From the NCBI RefSeq assembly GCF_009650135.1, contig NZ_CP045871.1, forward strand, positions 1,798,001 through 1,862,000: a DNA stretch of 64,000 nt, given 5' to 3'. The notes beneath the pieces were generated by a model. That model ran no database searches and had not been told where the DNA came from. It saw nothing but the letters and a program-made list of their open reading frames with translations. The stretch is from Litorivicinus lipolyticus (GTDB lineage Bacteria; Pseudomonadota; Gammaproteobacteria; Pseudomonadales; Litorivicinaceae). A program made the position numbers and the translations under genes. Below are positions 36,576 through 45,745 of this stretch, piece by piece; the first letter of the stretch is position 1; the number at the start of each line of letters is the position of its first letter.

Positions 36576-36938
36576 ATGCCTTATATACAACGTAATACCC
36601 GCGACAAAATACTCGCGCTTTATGCCACCCCTAACTACGCCGGCCAGGAATTCCTGGACACCGACAGCGCAGAAGTCGCTGCGTTCCTTGGTACGAAGCA
36701 TAGTCCAAACTTAGACCAAGCCCACGATCGGCTGGATTTGATTGATGAGTTGACGCGTTCGGACATGGAATCGATCCGAATTATTGACGATTTGGTCGAG
36801 CTACTGGTCAAGACGAATTCGATCCGACTGACCGACTTGCCGGAAGCGGCGCGCGCCAAACTGCTGGAGCGTAAACGCGCGCGCGCCGGGCTGACAGTGT
36901 TGCCGGATCTGTTGGACGACGAAGAGCCGCTACTCTGA
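36576..36938 (+). CDS. Conserved small protein of unknown function
   Basis: This 120-residue acidic, helical protein begins MPYIQRNTRDKILALY, has a central AEVAAFLG and a conserved C-terminal half (SIRIIDDLVELLVKTNSIRL, then LPEAARAKLLERK). Similar proteins in other Gammaproteobacteria are often mislabelled as tryptophan synthase beta-like; no catalytic features support that name. There are no membrane helices or signal peptide. It is the only plus-strand gene within the adhesin locus: its start abuts lapB and its end overlaps the OmpA-like gene by 9 bp. Function unknown. Confidence 0.8.
   Translation: MPYIQRNTRDKILALYATPNYAGQEFLDTDSAEVAAFLGTKHSPNLDQAHDRLDLIDELTRSDMESIRIIDDLVELLVKTNSIRLTDLPEAARAKLLERKRARAGLTVLPDLLDDEEPLL
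36584..36589 (-). promoter_or_regulatory. Possible -10 element of lapB
   Basis: TATATA on the minus strand lies about 13 bp before the lapB GTG, inside the coding region of the divergent small gene. The -35 is poor. If used, the message would have almost no leader. Confidence 0.25.
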
Positions 36939-37514
36939 GTGGGTCTTGACGGTTTCGAACTGGGCTCCTTGACTCAGTTCAACAATGTCCGCTTGGACTC
37001 GGCGGTTCAGCGCCAGCTCGCTAGACGTTTGACCGGCAGCTAAGGGCAGACTTTCAGAGTAGCCGACCATTTTGAGCTGCTCTGGATTCACGCCGTACTG
37101 ACCAACCAGCACGTCAAATACCGCCTGCGCACGACGCTCCGACAGCCCTTGATTGTAATCCGCCGAGCCGCGAGCGTCGGTATGCCCGCTCAGTTCGATT
37201 ATCCGCGCCTCACCGTTGATCCGCGCTGCAAAGGCCTGCAAGCGCTTCATGTAACGCGGTTTGACCGCGGACTCGTCGCTGTCGAATTGAACGTTGAGCT
37301 GCTGACCCTGGGCTCGTTGGACCCACAACGCACAGCCGTTGCTGGCGACAATCGCACCGAGCGTGCTGTGTGGGCAACGGTCGTCGTGGTCAACGATGGT
37401 GTCGCCGTCAGTGTCGGCCAACAACAGGTCCGCAATCACCCAGCTGGCCTCACGCTCAACCGCCAGCGCCAAAAACGGCGCCAACAGCCATCCCATCATT
37501 GCTAACTTTTTCAT
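36930..37514 (-). CDS. OmpA-family outer-membrane/peptidoglycan-binding protein
   Basis: This 194-residue exported protein has a signal peptide (about 1-18). A short calcium-binding-like segment (DTDGDTIVDHDDRCP, thrombospondin-3 style) follows, then an OmpA C-terminal domain (VQFDSDESAVKPRYMKRL; SGHTDARGSADYNQGLSERR). It would tether the outer membrane to peptidoglycan. An OmpA-like gene occupies the same place in the Shewanella bpf locus, so it is probably an accessory of adhesin display. ATG 37514 precedes the signal peptide; 31 bp follow lapD. Confidence 0.9.
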   Translation of the reverse strand: MKKLAMMGWLLAPFLALAVEREASWVIADLLLADTDGDTIVDHDDRCPHSTLGAIVASNGCALWVQRAQGQQLNVQFDSDESAVKPRYMKRLQAFAARINGEARIIELSGHTDARGSADYNQGLSERRAQAVFDVLVGQYGVNPEQLKMVGYSESLPLAAGQTSSELALNRRVQADIVELSQGAQFETVKTHSE

Positions 37515-37545
37515 GGCCAATCCCTCGTGTCTCAGAGGGGCGTTG

Positions 37546-39429
37546 CTACTCGTCGGTGTTGACGAAGCGGCCTTGGCCACCATCGAACTGGTGTTTTACC
37601 GCCCATTCCCAGGTGGCCATATCACCCACGCCCTCAACCCAAACTTTGCAGTCAAGGCTGCGAAGTAGATGAGACGTGGTTCGCACAAATTCGGCGGTCG
37701 CCCTTCGGTGCATGGCACCTTGGATCAGACTGGGTGCGAGTTTTACCCCGCGTGGTTTGAAGCGCCGCACGGCCTCAACCGTGCCATTGGCCAAACCGGC
37801 ATGTTTGAGCACCCAGTTGCCATGGCGCGTCAGCAAGGGTTCCAACATTCCCCAGCTATCGCGCGCCGCCAACAAGTCCTGCTCGGTGATTTCAAACACG
37901 ATCCGGGCCCGTTGCAACGCGGTGGCGTCGAAATGAGCCTGCAATAGGCTCGGGTTATCGATCGCAGCCCGAGTCAGCGTCACCCCGATACGCCGGCGCG
38001 ACTGGGCAACTCGGCGCAAAGCTTCGGCAACCGCGGCGCGGTCCAACTCGGCCAACCGATCGGTCGCCGCCAACGCCGGCATGAAGCTCAATGCCGACAG
38101 CAGCGCGCCGCCGTCCTGGGCCAGCTTGCCCAACAGCAGGTGATATTCGGGCTGCAAATTGACGTCGACCAAAGGCAGGCTTTGAAACACCAGCCGCCCC
38201 TGATCCCAAAGTGCATTGATCTGTTGGCTCCAAGCCTGGCGTCCGCCGGGCATGGCCATTTCATCGCCGACCACGGCGCCGTGGTCCGACTCATCCAACG
38301 CCCGGTCCAGTCGGCTCAGCACGTCCGCGCGCCGATCCGCCGGACGCACCTGTGTGGCGACCACCTTGAACATACCATCGCGCGCCACGCTCAGCGGCAG
38401 GGTACGCGCCAGCATGGCATCCAGCCCATCACACGCCGCCAGCAGGTGAGCGTGATCGGCACCGGGGGTAAAGCCGACTAGGTCGCTGCCGTTTAAGCGA
38501 GCGACCAACGCGCCGTCCCCTAGCACCTGATCCAGGACGCTGACGATCGCCCGAATAACGCCATCCGTCGTGGCCCGGCCCAGGTCATGGTTCAGGGCGT
38601 CCAGGCCGTTCAAGCGCAACATCACCGCCCCACCGGCGACGTCGTCATCGCTTAGCTGAGCATCCAATCGCTCGCAAAAGGCATCGCGGTTAAGCGCGCC
38701 GCTGACGGCATCGGTGTCAGCGGCTTCGCGCGCCAGGTCCAGGTCGCCCTCAAGGCTTTGAAACAGCTTGGCCAAGGCCGCATTAGAGCGGTTCAAACTG
38801 TCGACCAGCGGCGTCACCTCGGCAATACCCGGTGGCGGAATCACCGAAAAGCTGCCCAGTGCCCAGTGCTTGGACTGAGCGCAAATACGTTCCAACGGCC
38901 GAAATAAACGCGCCATCAACAGATAAACCAATCCGGTTGCCGCCAACGCACCAAGCAGCACCGAAACACAGGCGCGGATGAACCGCTCCCACAAATTGAT
39001 ATAGGCAAGACCCGGGTGCGGCTCAATTTCCAGCCGCGCCATGGTCCGCCATCCATCCGATACTTCGGCCAACCCCGCCGCCGGTGCCAATGGCAACCAC
39101 TGCTGAAACCAAACCGGTACGCTCTGAATCGGCTGTCGATCAACGCGCTGCACCAGCACCACGCCGTCGGACTGGGTCAGCACCAAGCTGCGATACAGAC
39201 CACGATCAAACAAGGCATCGCCCAAGCTGCGCAGCACCGGCACGTCTGGCTGATCACGCCAGCCGGCTTGCATCGACAACGCCAACGACGTCGCCGCGCC
39301 CTGCGCGTTGCGCGATAACTGCTCGTCCAAATAGCGCCGGGACTGCTGTGCATCGAACGCCGCAATCACTGCCAGCACGGCCAGCAACACGGCCCCAAAG
39401 GCGAGCGACAACTGATTTCTCAGGTTCAC
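37546..39429 (-). CDS. lapD: LapD-like c-di-GMP receptor (degenerate GGDEF-EAL)
   Basis: This 627-residue inner-membrane protein contains, in order, an N-terminal membrane helix, a LapD/MoxY periplasmic domain (about 30-140), a second helix (about 150-172), HAMP, GGDEF-like and EAL-like domains. The GGDEF site reads NGSDL and the EAL motif reads LLLGK (near FQSLPLVD), so both enzymes should be inactive. This is the hallmark of LapD, which binds c-di-GMP and then sequesters LapG. GTG 39429 has AAGGAG eight bases upstream and overlaps the lapG stop by 4 nt. Confidence 0.92.
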   Translation of the reverse strand: MNLRNQLSLAFGAVLLAVLAVIAAFDAQQSRRYLDEQLSRNAQGAATSLALSMQAGWRDQPDVPVLRSLGDALFDRGLYRSLVLTQSDGVVLVQRVDRQPIQSVPVWFQQWLPLAPAAGLAEVSDGWRTMARLEIEPHPGLAYINLWERFIRACVSVLLGALAATGLVYLLMARLFRPLERICAQSKHWALGSFSVIPPPGIAEVTPLVDSLNRSNAALAKLFQSLEGDLDLAREAADTDAVSGALNRDAFCERLDAQLSDDDVAGGAVMLRLNGLDALNHDLGRATTDGVIRAIVSVLDQVLGDGALVARLNGSDLVGFTPGADHAHLLAACDGLDAMLARTLPLSVARDGMFKVVATQVRPADRRADVLSRLDRALDESDHGAVVGDEMAMPGGRQAWSQQINALWDQGRLVFQSLPLVDVNLQPEYHLLLGKLAQDGGALLSALSFMPALAATDRLAELDRAAVAEALRRVAQSRRRIGVTLTRAAIDNPSLLQAHFDATALQRARIVFEITEQDLLAARDSWGMLEPLLTRHGNWVLKHAGLANGTVEAVRRFKPRGVKLAPSLIQGAMHRRATAEFVRTTSHLLRSLDCKVWVEGVGDMATWEWAVKHQFDGGQGRFVNTDE

Positions 39430-40076
39430 AATATAATCTCCTTGGCCATGCGCCGACGCAGGTCCTGCCAGTGGCCGACATTGGAGGCATCTGACACACG
39501 TTTCTCGCTGCCGACTTTGCTGATCCACAAACTGTCGGCGTTGAAGCTGTAAACCGGAATCAGGTCCGTGCGCGCGGACGCAGGCCGGATGTCGGCTATT
39601 AAATTATCCAAAACTAAAGGCATATCACCGCTCTTTGGGGCCCAGGTTAGGACCATGTGGGCCTGGCGTGGGCGCAGGGCTTTGACGTAGGTGATGCGTA
39701 ACTGTGCGGTCGGCACGTCGGATTTGACTAAGGTCACGTACTTGGCGATCGCAAACTCTTCACAATCGCCGGCGCCGCGGCCTAAAAATTCGAGCGGCGT
39801 GGCCCAGTAGTCCCGGGAGCCCCATTGCTCACCGTCACTCAAGAACCGCAGCTGGTTAAAAAACTGGTTGGTCTGGGTCAAGCGCTCGGCCAACGGCAGG
39901 CCACTCAAACGCCCTGGCAAGGCTTCCCAGGCGGCCAACCGGCGCTGGGCCATGGCTGGGTATAGTGTCGAATACGCGGCGCGTGCTTCGGGACGTACCA
40001 GGCCCACCGCCAAGTCGGCCATGACCCAGCCGCCGACCGACGCGGCCGCACCCAGTGCCAGCGTGCGTCGCTTCAA
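39426..40076 (-). CDS. lapG: LapG-like periplasmic cysteine protease
   Basis: This 216-residue bacterial transglutaminase-like cysteine proteinase has an N-terminal signal segment (about 1-24). The catalytic triad is Cys105 (GAGDCEEFAIAKY), His140 (RQAHMVLTW) and Asp157 (LVLDNLIADIRP). A calcium site is likely near the Cys, as in Legionella and Pseudomonas LapG. It releases the adhesin by cutting TAAG when not bound by LapD. It starts at TTG 40076, overlapping the antiporter stop (TTGA). Confidence 0.95.
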   Translation of the reverse strand: MKRRTLALGAAASVGGWVMADLAVGLVRPEARAAYSTLYPAMAQRRLAAWEALPGRLSGLPLAERLTQTNQFFNQLRFLSDGEQWGSRDYWATPLEFLGRGAGDCEEFAIAKYVTLVKSDVPTAQLRITYVKALRPRQAHMVLTWAPKSGDMPLVLDNLIADIRPASARTDLIPVYSFNADSLWISKVGSEKRVSDASNVGHWQDLRRRMAKEIIL

Positions 40077-41827
40077 CGCTTGGCGCTCGCATCGGCTTCG
40101 AACAGCTTTTCCAGGTCCCGTGCCGCCTGTTGTGCCGACGCCACCAAGGACGATTCATCCGTGTGGAATTGGCTTTGCTCACGCAATAGCGACTCATCAT
40201 ACCGGCGCCACTGGCGAATGATCCCCTCCGCCTGGCCGACCGGGTAGCCTTCGTGCTCCAACACATGGCGCGCCAATTCAGTGCTCGACAACATGGTTTC
40301 CCGGGTCAGTTCCGTCACCCCTAAATCTAGTAGACGAAACGAGTGATTGCGATTGCGGGCACGCGCATAAATTGGCAAGTCCGGGTAGTGATGGCGAATC
40401 AGTTCGGCGCAGGCCACCGAGGTGTCGACATCATCAACCGCCAAAATAAACAGCCGAGCATTATCGATCCCCGCCGCTTTAAGCGTGTCCAACCGAGTCA
40501 CATCGCCAAAAAACACCTTGTGGCCAAACCGGCGCACGAAAGCGACCTGTTCGAAGCTTGATTCAATGGCGGTGAAATTGATCCGTAACGAGCCCAGCAC
40601 GCGCCCGACCATTTGGCCGAATCGACCGAAACCGGCAATGATGATCGGGCGTGCCTCGCCGGGCTGAATCGGTTCGTTGTCCATTGACGGCGGCCGTATG
40701 ACGGCGCCAGCCGCCCACACCAATAGTGGCGTCAGCGCCATCGACAGGGTCACGGTAGCGACCAATACGCCGGCCATGCCGGGGGCCAACAACCCCAGGG
40801 CGCCGGCCTCGGCAAAGATGACAAAGGCAAATTCACCGCCCTGGGCCAGCAAACCGCCCAGCAGTAACGCATTCGCCAAGGGAATCCCGTTGGCACGCGC
40901 CACCGCCACCAAGACTGCCCCTTTAATCGCCACCAGCGCGACCGCGCCGGCCACAATCGTTAGCGGGTTGGCCGCCACCACCCCCAGGTCCAGGCCCAAC
41001 CCAACGGCCATAAAAAAGGTTCCCAGCAACAGCCCCTTAAACGGTTCGATGTCGGATTCGAGCTGGTGTTTGAATTCGCTGTCGGCCAACGCAATACCGA
41101 CCAAAAAGGCGCCCAATGCCATGCTGACGCCTGCCTCGGACATCGCCAGCGCGGCGCCCATAACCACGAACAAAGTCGCCGCGGTGAACAGCTCGGGCAC
41201 CGCCGAGCGTGCCACGTAGCCCAGCAGCGGGCGCAGCCCGAAGCGCGCCACCACGACTAACCCGACCACCGCCGCGGCACTGATCCAGACCGGTGTATCG
41301 GGCGCCCCGCCACCCAAAAACGGCAGCAACGCGAGGATCGGGATGACTGCGATGTCTTGGGTCAACAGCACCGCAAAGCCGGCTTGGCCGTGGGCCGTCG
41401 AAAACTCGCGGCGCTCACCCATCAGCTGCAGCGCAAACGCCGTCGACGACAGCGCCAGCGCCAAGCCAATGACCAAGGCAAGATTGGCACTGACGCCCAA
41501 CAGGTAAACCGCCCCACCAATCAGTGCCACCGTCACCAGCAGTTGCGGCAACCCAAAGCGCAGCATCGCGGTGCGGGTCTGACTGAGCCGCGGCCCTTCC
41601 AATTCCAGGCCAATTAAGAACAGCAGCAGCACCACGCCCAATTCAGCAAAGTGCAAAATACCCTCGGCTTCGGTAAATACACCGATCCCGTAGGGGCCCA
41701 AACACAGGCCGGCAATCAGATAGCCCAGCACCGTACCCAGTTTCAGTAAACGCGACAGCGGCACCACGACAACGGCGGCGCCCAGAAACAATAGGGTGTT
41801 AATTAACAGACTGTGGGTATCCACCAC
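40073..41827 (-). CDS. CPA2-family cation/proton antiporter with TrkA-N domain (KefB/C or YbaL-like)
   Basis: This 584-residue inner-membrane transporter has about twelve helices (1-380), with the ion-binding region LLTQDIAVIP. A cytosolic Rossmann TrkA-N/RCK domain follows (about 405-520, IIIAGFGRFGQMVGRVLG). Family members exchange K+ or Na+ for protons, gated by nucleotides or glutathione adducts. It starts at GTG 41827 with GTGAGGG upstream. It is first of an apparent operon antiporter-lapG-lapD-ompA, an unexpected partner for the adhesin switch. Confidence 0.92.
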   Translation of the reverse strand: MVDTHSLLINTLLFLGAAVVVVPLSRLLKLGTVLGYLIAGLCLGPYGIGVFTEAEGILHFAELGVVLLLFLIGLELEGPRLSQTRTAMLRFGLPQLLVTVALIGGAVYLLGVSANLALVIGLALALSSTAFALQLMGERREFSTAHGQAGFAVLLTQDIAVIPILALLPFLGGGAPDTPVWISAAAVVGLVVVARFGLRPLLGYVARSAVPELFTAATLFVVMGAALAMSEAGVSMALGAFLVGIALADSEFKHQLESDIEPFKGLLLGTFFMAVGLGLDLGVVAANPLTIVAGAVALVAIKGAVLVAVARANGIPLANALLLGGLLAQGGEFAFVIFAEAGALGLLAPGMAGVLVATVTLSMALTPLLVWAAGAVIRPPSMDNEPIQPGEARPIIIAGFGRFGQMVGRVLGSLRINFTAIESSFEQVAFVRRFGHKVFFGDVTRLDTLKAAGIDNARLFILAVDDVDTSVACAELIRHHYPDLPIYARARNRNHSFRLLDLGVTELTRETMLSSTELARHVLEHEGYPVGQAEGIIRQWRRYDESLLREQSQFHTDESSLVASAQQAARDLEKLFEADASAKR

Positions 41828-41884
41828 GCCCTCACTGGCTCAAAAATTAGATAAGATCGTGCCACATTCAGCGACGAGCCGACC

Positions 41885-42484
41885 ATGGAACCTCTCAAGT
41901 TTGACATCCGCAACCTGCCCTTTGCCGGCACCGTGACGCGCTGGCACAGCGTTAATTGCCACCGCTACCCGTCGATCGCCGAGCACTCCTGCTTGGTGGC
42001 CTTGTACGCCCGTGAAATCGCCGCCCGTGTAGTGCCCCAGTTAAAGGCCGAGCAACAGGTGCTGCTTTACGAGCTGGCACTGTTGCATGATTTAAGCGAG
42101 ATCGTCACCGGGGACATGCCGTCGCCGATTAAACGCGCCCTGCGCGAGCACTTTGAAGGCCAGGCGTCGCCAATCGACCAGCTGGAGCGGGCAATTTGCC
42201 CGGACGCGGCACAACGCGAAGACCTGGCCCAAGTGCCCGAGCAATCCTATCTGTGGCGGATATTAAAACTGGCAGACATATTGGATGCCCTTGTGGTTAT
42301 TCGCCAGGAAGGCAAGGGGCCGGCGCGCGAGGTCATCAGTCAAGAACGCAGCGAAGCGTTCGAATCGCTGCTGATCAAAGCCCAGGCTGAGCACCCTGAC
42401 CTGAATTGGGAGGGTGCACGCTGGGTGCGCGATAGGGTGTGTGAATTAAAGCACGTTCAGTTGGACGAGTTCGGGCGCGCCTAA
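41885..42484 (+). CDS. HD-domain 5'-deoxynucleotidase, YfbR-like
   Basis: This 199-residue HD-superfamily phosphohydrolase has metal ligands in [15 protein letters not shown] (including His33-type and AEHS), [19 protein letters not shown] and [10 protein letters not shown]. YfbR dephosphorylates deoxyribonucleoside 5'-monophosphates. The closest description is YfbR-like; exact substrate preference cannot be told. ATG 41885 is divergent from the antiporter by 57 bp, and the 3' end overlaps the convergent chemotaxis gene by 4 bp. Confidence 0.87.
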   Translation: MEPLKFDIRNLPFAGTVTRWHSVNCHRYPSIAEHSCLVALYAREIAARVVPQLKAEQQVLLYELALLHDLSEIVTGDMPSPIKRALREHFEGQASPIDQLERAICPDAAQREDLAQVPEQSYLWRILKLADILDALVVIRQEGKGPAREVISQERSEAFESLLIKAQAEHPDLNWEGARWVRDRVCELKHVQLDEFGRA

Positions 42485-43962
42485 GCGGCCCGGTAGCCCA
42501 GCCGCATACCGCCCCAGTGCTGGCCGGCGACCATAATCGGCACCGACAGGTCGTGCATGATTTCGCCGGTGTCGCGCATGTAGGTTTGAACCAGCATCCG
42601 TTCGGTGTGGGCGCCACAACGGCCCCCAGTCGGGTCATCAAATACCCGCTTGGTGCGATTGTGAACCAGGTCGTGATCCGGGTCGCCGGTCAAGGCCTGG
42701 CAGAACACATCATTGTGTTTGGCGACGTAGCCTACAGGGTCGGTGCAAATGGCATATACCAGCGCAGCGCGGCTGGCCAACACGGGTTCCTGTAGCGGCC
42801 CGATCACGCGGTCAAAAAAGCCGTCGTACTGGGTGGTGTAGCGAGCTGGATTGGTCCCCGGCGTGACCTGGTGGTTGCGGTCAAACAGCTGGCCCTCGGT
42901 CAACTCGCCCGTACGCAGGGCCTTTTCCAGTCGTGCTTGAACCTGATCGGCGGCGGCGCGCGCGACGTCAAAAATGTCGCCATGGGTGCTGTGCGGCGCG
43001 ATCTGAGCGGCCACCGCATTACAGGTCTCGGCCTGGCTTGTCAGCTTGCCGCATTGTGCGGTCAGTGCACCAATCGCCTGCTGACTGCGGTGCATATCGC
43101 CGCCCATTTCACCCAGCGAGTTGGCCAGCCCGGCGACCATGTTCGAACTCGACCCCAGTGCGTCGGCGATGTCCGATACGCCATGCTGGATACTGTCCGC
43201 GCGCGCCGCCACATCCGTCAACACCAGGTTGATGCTCTCGACCTGCTCGGTGCCGTGTTCGACCGAAGCGGCCACCTGTTCTATGTCACCGGCGACTTGT
43301 TCCGTGCTGGATTGAATTTGCTGGACCATGGCGCCGACCTCGGTGGTCGCATCCGCCGTGCGCCGGGCCAGCGAGCGAACTTCGTCCGCCACCACGGCAA
43401 AACCACGCCCCTGCTCACCGGCCCGCGCCGCCTCAATCGCGGCATTCAGGGCCAACAAGTTGGTTTGTTCAGCAATTTTCTGGATGACCTTGGCGATGTC
43501 AGCGATGCGCGCACTCTGTTGACTGAGTTGCTGAACCTTCTCAACCGTGAGCCGGCTCAGGGAGCGCGCCTTGTGCATGTCCTTGACGGTGGTCACGACG
43601 GACTGTTTGCCGCGATCCGAACTTTGTTTACTTTCAATCGCACTGACGCGGACATGCTCCGCGGACACACTGATTTGTTGAACCCCGCTGGCGAGTGCGC
43701 CGGAGTGCTCGGAAATACGATCAATCGAGTGGACCTTGCGGCCAAAGCTAGCGTCCAAGGACTGGACTTCATTCCAGACCTGGGCGGTTGCGATGGCGCT
43801 GGCACCGGCAGCACTCGCCAGACGTTCCAGCGTCGCATCGTCTAAAGCCGGAGCGCTAGTAACCGGATCACTCGGCGGCGCTGACACAGCGCGCCGGGAG
43901 CCCAACCACCCGCCACCCACTAAACCCACGGCCAACGCCACGCCTATCCAAAATAGGGTCAT
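42481..43962 (-). CDS. Methyl-accepting chemotaxis protein with C-terminal sensor-like domain
   Basis: This 493-residue receptor has one N-terminal membrane helix (about 2-20), no periplasmic domain, and a long coiled-coil signalling domain. The hairpin tip is [20 protein letters not shown], then [15 protein letters not shown]. It is followed by about 150 extra C-terminal residues ([43 protein letters not shown]). The tail resembles a Cache/PAS-like sensory fold placed after the signalling domain. ATG 43962 has GGAG eight bases upstream; the TTG at 43980 does not. No che genes are nearby. Confidence 0.88.
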   Translation of the reverse strand: MTLFWIGVALAVGLVGGGWLGSRRAVSAPPSDPVTSAPALDDATLERLASAAGASAIATAQVWNEVQSLDASFGRKVHSIDRISEHSGALASGVQQISVSAEHVRVSAIESKQSSDRGKQSVVTTVKDMHKARSLSRLTVEKVQQLSQQSARIADIAKVIQKIAEQTNLLALNAAIEAARAGEQGRGFAVVADEVRSLARRTADATTEVGAMVQQIQSSTEQVAGDIEQVAASVEHGTEQVESINLVLTDVAARADSIQHGVSDIADALGSSSNMVAGLANSLGEMGGDMHRSQQAIGALTAQCGKLTSQAETCNAVAAQIAPHSTHGDIFDVARAAADQVQARLEKALRTGELTEGQLFDRNHQVTPGTNPARYTTQYDGFFDRVIGPLQEPVLASRAALVYAICTDPVGYVAKHNDVFCQALTGDPDHDLVHNRTKRVFDDPTGGRCGAHTERMLVQTYMRDTGEIMHDLSVPIMVAGQHWGGMRLGYRAA

Positions 43963-44032
43963 CAATTCGCTCCAAAGCAAGGTCTTTTCTTTGAAGCTGT
44001 ATCGACCGGTAAACGGTATTCTTTACGGCCGT

Positions 44033-44713
44033 CTAAACCACCGTGACCGACAGCGGGGTCAAGCCTTCAATGCGCCCTTCGAGGACGTCACCACGGGCCA
44101 AATCCGAGACCCCTGCCGGCGTCCCAGTAAAGATCAAATCGCCGGCTTGCAGCATTTGCAAGGTCGATAGATAGGCGATTAACTCGGCCGCCGAATGAAT
44201 CATGTCGCCCAGGTCACCGGCCTGACGGACCTGACCGTTAATCAGCAACTCGATTCGGCCCTGTGTCAGGTCGTTGACTTCACTGCGCAGGTGCAGCGGA
44301 CCAATCGGTGCGGAGCCATCAAAGACCTTGCCGATTTCCCACGGGCGGCCCTGGTCGCGATTGCGAATTTGCAAATCACGGCGGGTCAGATCCAAGCCGA
44401 CCGCGTACCCGGCAATGCACTCCAGGGCCTGTTCGCAGGTCAGATCGCGACCGCCCAATTCCAGTGCCACCACCAGTTCGATTTCATGCTGCAATTTTTG
44501 CGTCTTAGGCGGGTAGCGGACGTCACTGGATTCGCTCAAATTCGAGGCCGGCTTCATAAAGTAGAACGGCGCTTCGCGGTCCACCTCAAAGCCCATTTCA
44601 ATCGCGTGGTCACCGTAGTTTCGACCGATGCAGTAAATGTTGTGCACCGGGAATCGGCGTTCGTCGTTCAGGATGGTTAGGTCGATCAGGTCGTGCGCTT
44701 GAAACAGGTGCAT
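44033..44713 (-). CDS. Fumarylacetoacetate hydrolase-family enzyme (fumarylpyruvate hydrolase-like)
   Basis: This 226-residue FAH-fold enzyme has the metal-binding glutamates in LQHEIELVVALE and Asp in VGLDLTRRDLQ. It begins with the typical NIYCIGRNYGDHAIEMG segment, and LIFTGTPAGV lies near the end. Members cleave C-C bonds of acylpyruvates or decarboxylate oxaloacetate. The short form resembles fumarylpyruvate hydrolase, but no aromatic-degradation genes accompany it. ATG 44713, with AGAGGATTAAA upstream, directly follows the reductase gene. Confidence 0.88.
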   Translation of the reverse strand: MHLFQAHDLIDLTILNDERRFPVHNIYCIGRNYGDHAIEMGFEVDREAPFYFMKPASNLSESSDVRYPPKTQKLQHEIELVVALELGGRDLTCEQALECIAGYAVGLDLTRRDLQIRNRDQGRPWEIGKVFDGSAPIGPLHLRSEVNDLTQGRIELLINGQVRQAGDLGDMIHSAAELIAYLSTLQMLQAGDLIFTGTPAGVSDLARGDVLEGRIEGLTPLSVTVV

Positions 44714-44714
44714 T

Positions 44715-45680
44715 TTAATCCTCTGCGTGGGTGAATGGATCTGCGTGGAAATCATGCGGCGCCAGGCCCATCAGTGCAAGCTGCTGGGCGACGTCACGTA
44801 CCATCTGGGGGTTGCCGGCACAAAACACTGTCCAGCCGAGCAAACTGGGGGCCAATGCGCGCAGGTGATCGGTCACCCGAGTGCCACCGGCGCCGGCGCT
44901 GAAGACCGGCAAAAACTGGGCGTCCTCGAACCCCTCGACCAGGGCCTCAAACGCAGCCATGTCATAGCAATCGTCCGGGCTTCGGTTGCCCCACAACACG
45001 CGCACCGGCGACCGATGCTCGCGCTGGCGCAAATACGCCAACACCGACTTCATCGGCGCCATCCCGGTGCCGGTCGCAATCAGTGCAATCGGACGATTCA
45101 AATCCGGGGCATAGGCGTCCCCCATCGGGGCCGTCAACTCAACCCGGTCGCCGCGTTTGGCCTGGGCGTATATTTGCGGTCCGGCCTTGCCGCCGGTGAC
45201 CGCACGGATATGGAATTCAACTACGCCTTGGCCGGGCGGATTGGCCAGCGAATAGGGCCGCGCGGGCCCGTAATGGGTGCGCAGCAACCCGTACTGACCG
45301 GGGTGGAAGTCAAGCACACCTTCGAGGCGAACGCGCAGCTTGACCAGGTCCGGGGTCGGCCGCTCAACGCGCGTAATCGTACCGTTGTAGGTCTCGGCAT
45401 CGCCGGCGGTTGGGGTCACGCTTTGGACACGAACATTTGAGCGCGGGCGTGCCTGACAGCTTAGAATCTCGCCCGCCGCGCGTTGCGCAGGCGACAAGGT
45501 CTGGGTGGCTGGGGCGTCGACCTCGCCCTCAATTAAACGCAAGCGGCAGGCGCCACATTGGCCTGATCCACAGCCGTAACTGACCGGTTTGCCGGCGCGC
45601 AGCAGTGATTTTAATAGCGAAGTGTCGGCATCGGCAGTCACCGATTGGCCGTCCCATTGGAGGGTGTAAGTACGAGTCAT
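44715..45680 (-). CDS. 2Fe-2S ferredoxin-NAD(P)H reductase fusion
   Basis: This 321-residue electron-transfer protein has an N-terminal plant-type ferredoxin domain (CGSGQCGAC at about 36-44 plus a later Cys in ILSCQARP). An FAD-binding domain (ARPYSLANPPG) and an NAD-binding domain (LIATGTGMAPMKSVL) follow. It resembles CDP-6-deoxy-glucoseen reductase/AscD and oxygenase reductases. The partner oxygenase or dehydratase is not in the window. It lies one base upstream of the FAH gene, so the two form an operon. ATG 45680 gives the ferredoxin N terminus. Confidence 0.9.
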   Translation of the reverse strand: MTRTYTLQWDGQSVTADADTSLLKSLLRAGKPVSYGCGSGQCGACRLRLIEGEVDAPATQTLSPAQRAAGEILSCQARPRSNVRVQSVTPTAGDAETYNGTITRVERPTPDLVKLRVRLEGVLDFHPGQYGLLRTHYGPARPYSLANPPGQGVVEFHIRAVTGGKAGPQIYAQAKRGDRVELTAPMGDAYAPDLNRPIALIATGTGMAPMKSVLAYLRQREHRSPVRVLWGNRSPDDCYDMAAFEALVEGFEDAQFLPVFSAGAGGTRVTDHLRALAPSLLGWTVFCAGNPQMVRDVAQQLALMGLAPHDFHADPFTHAED

Positions 45681-45745
45681 GGCGCGTGTTATCCCATCGA
45701 CCATGAATAAACTCAAGCCGCATGCGTTTGGGTATACTGCGCGCC

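Noticed and set aside
36576..36938. Tryptophan synthase beta subunit name for the 120-residue protein
   Set aside because: There is no PLP-binding lysine motif and the length is far too short; the name circulates in annotations without support.
42871..43845. 324-codon frame antisense to the chemotaxis receptor
   Set aside because: Shadow frame; the receptor signalling domain on the other strand is unmistakable.
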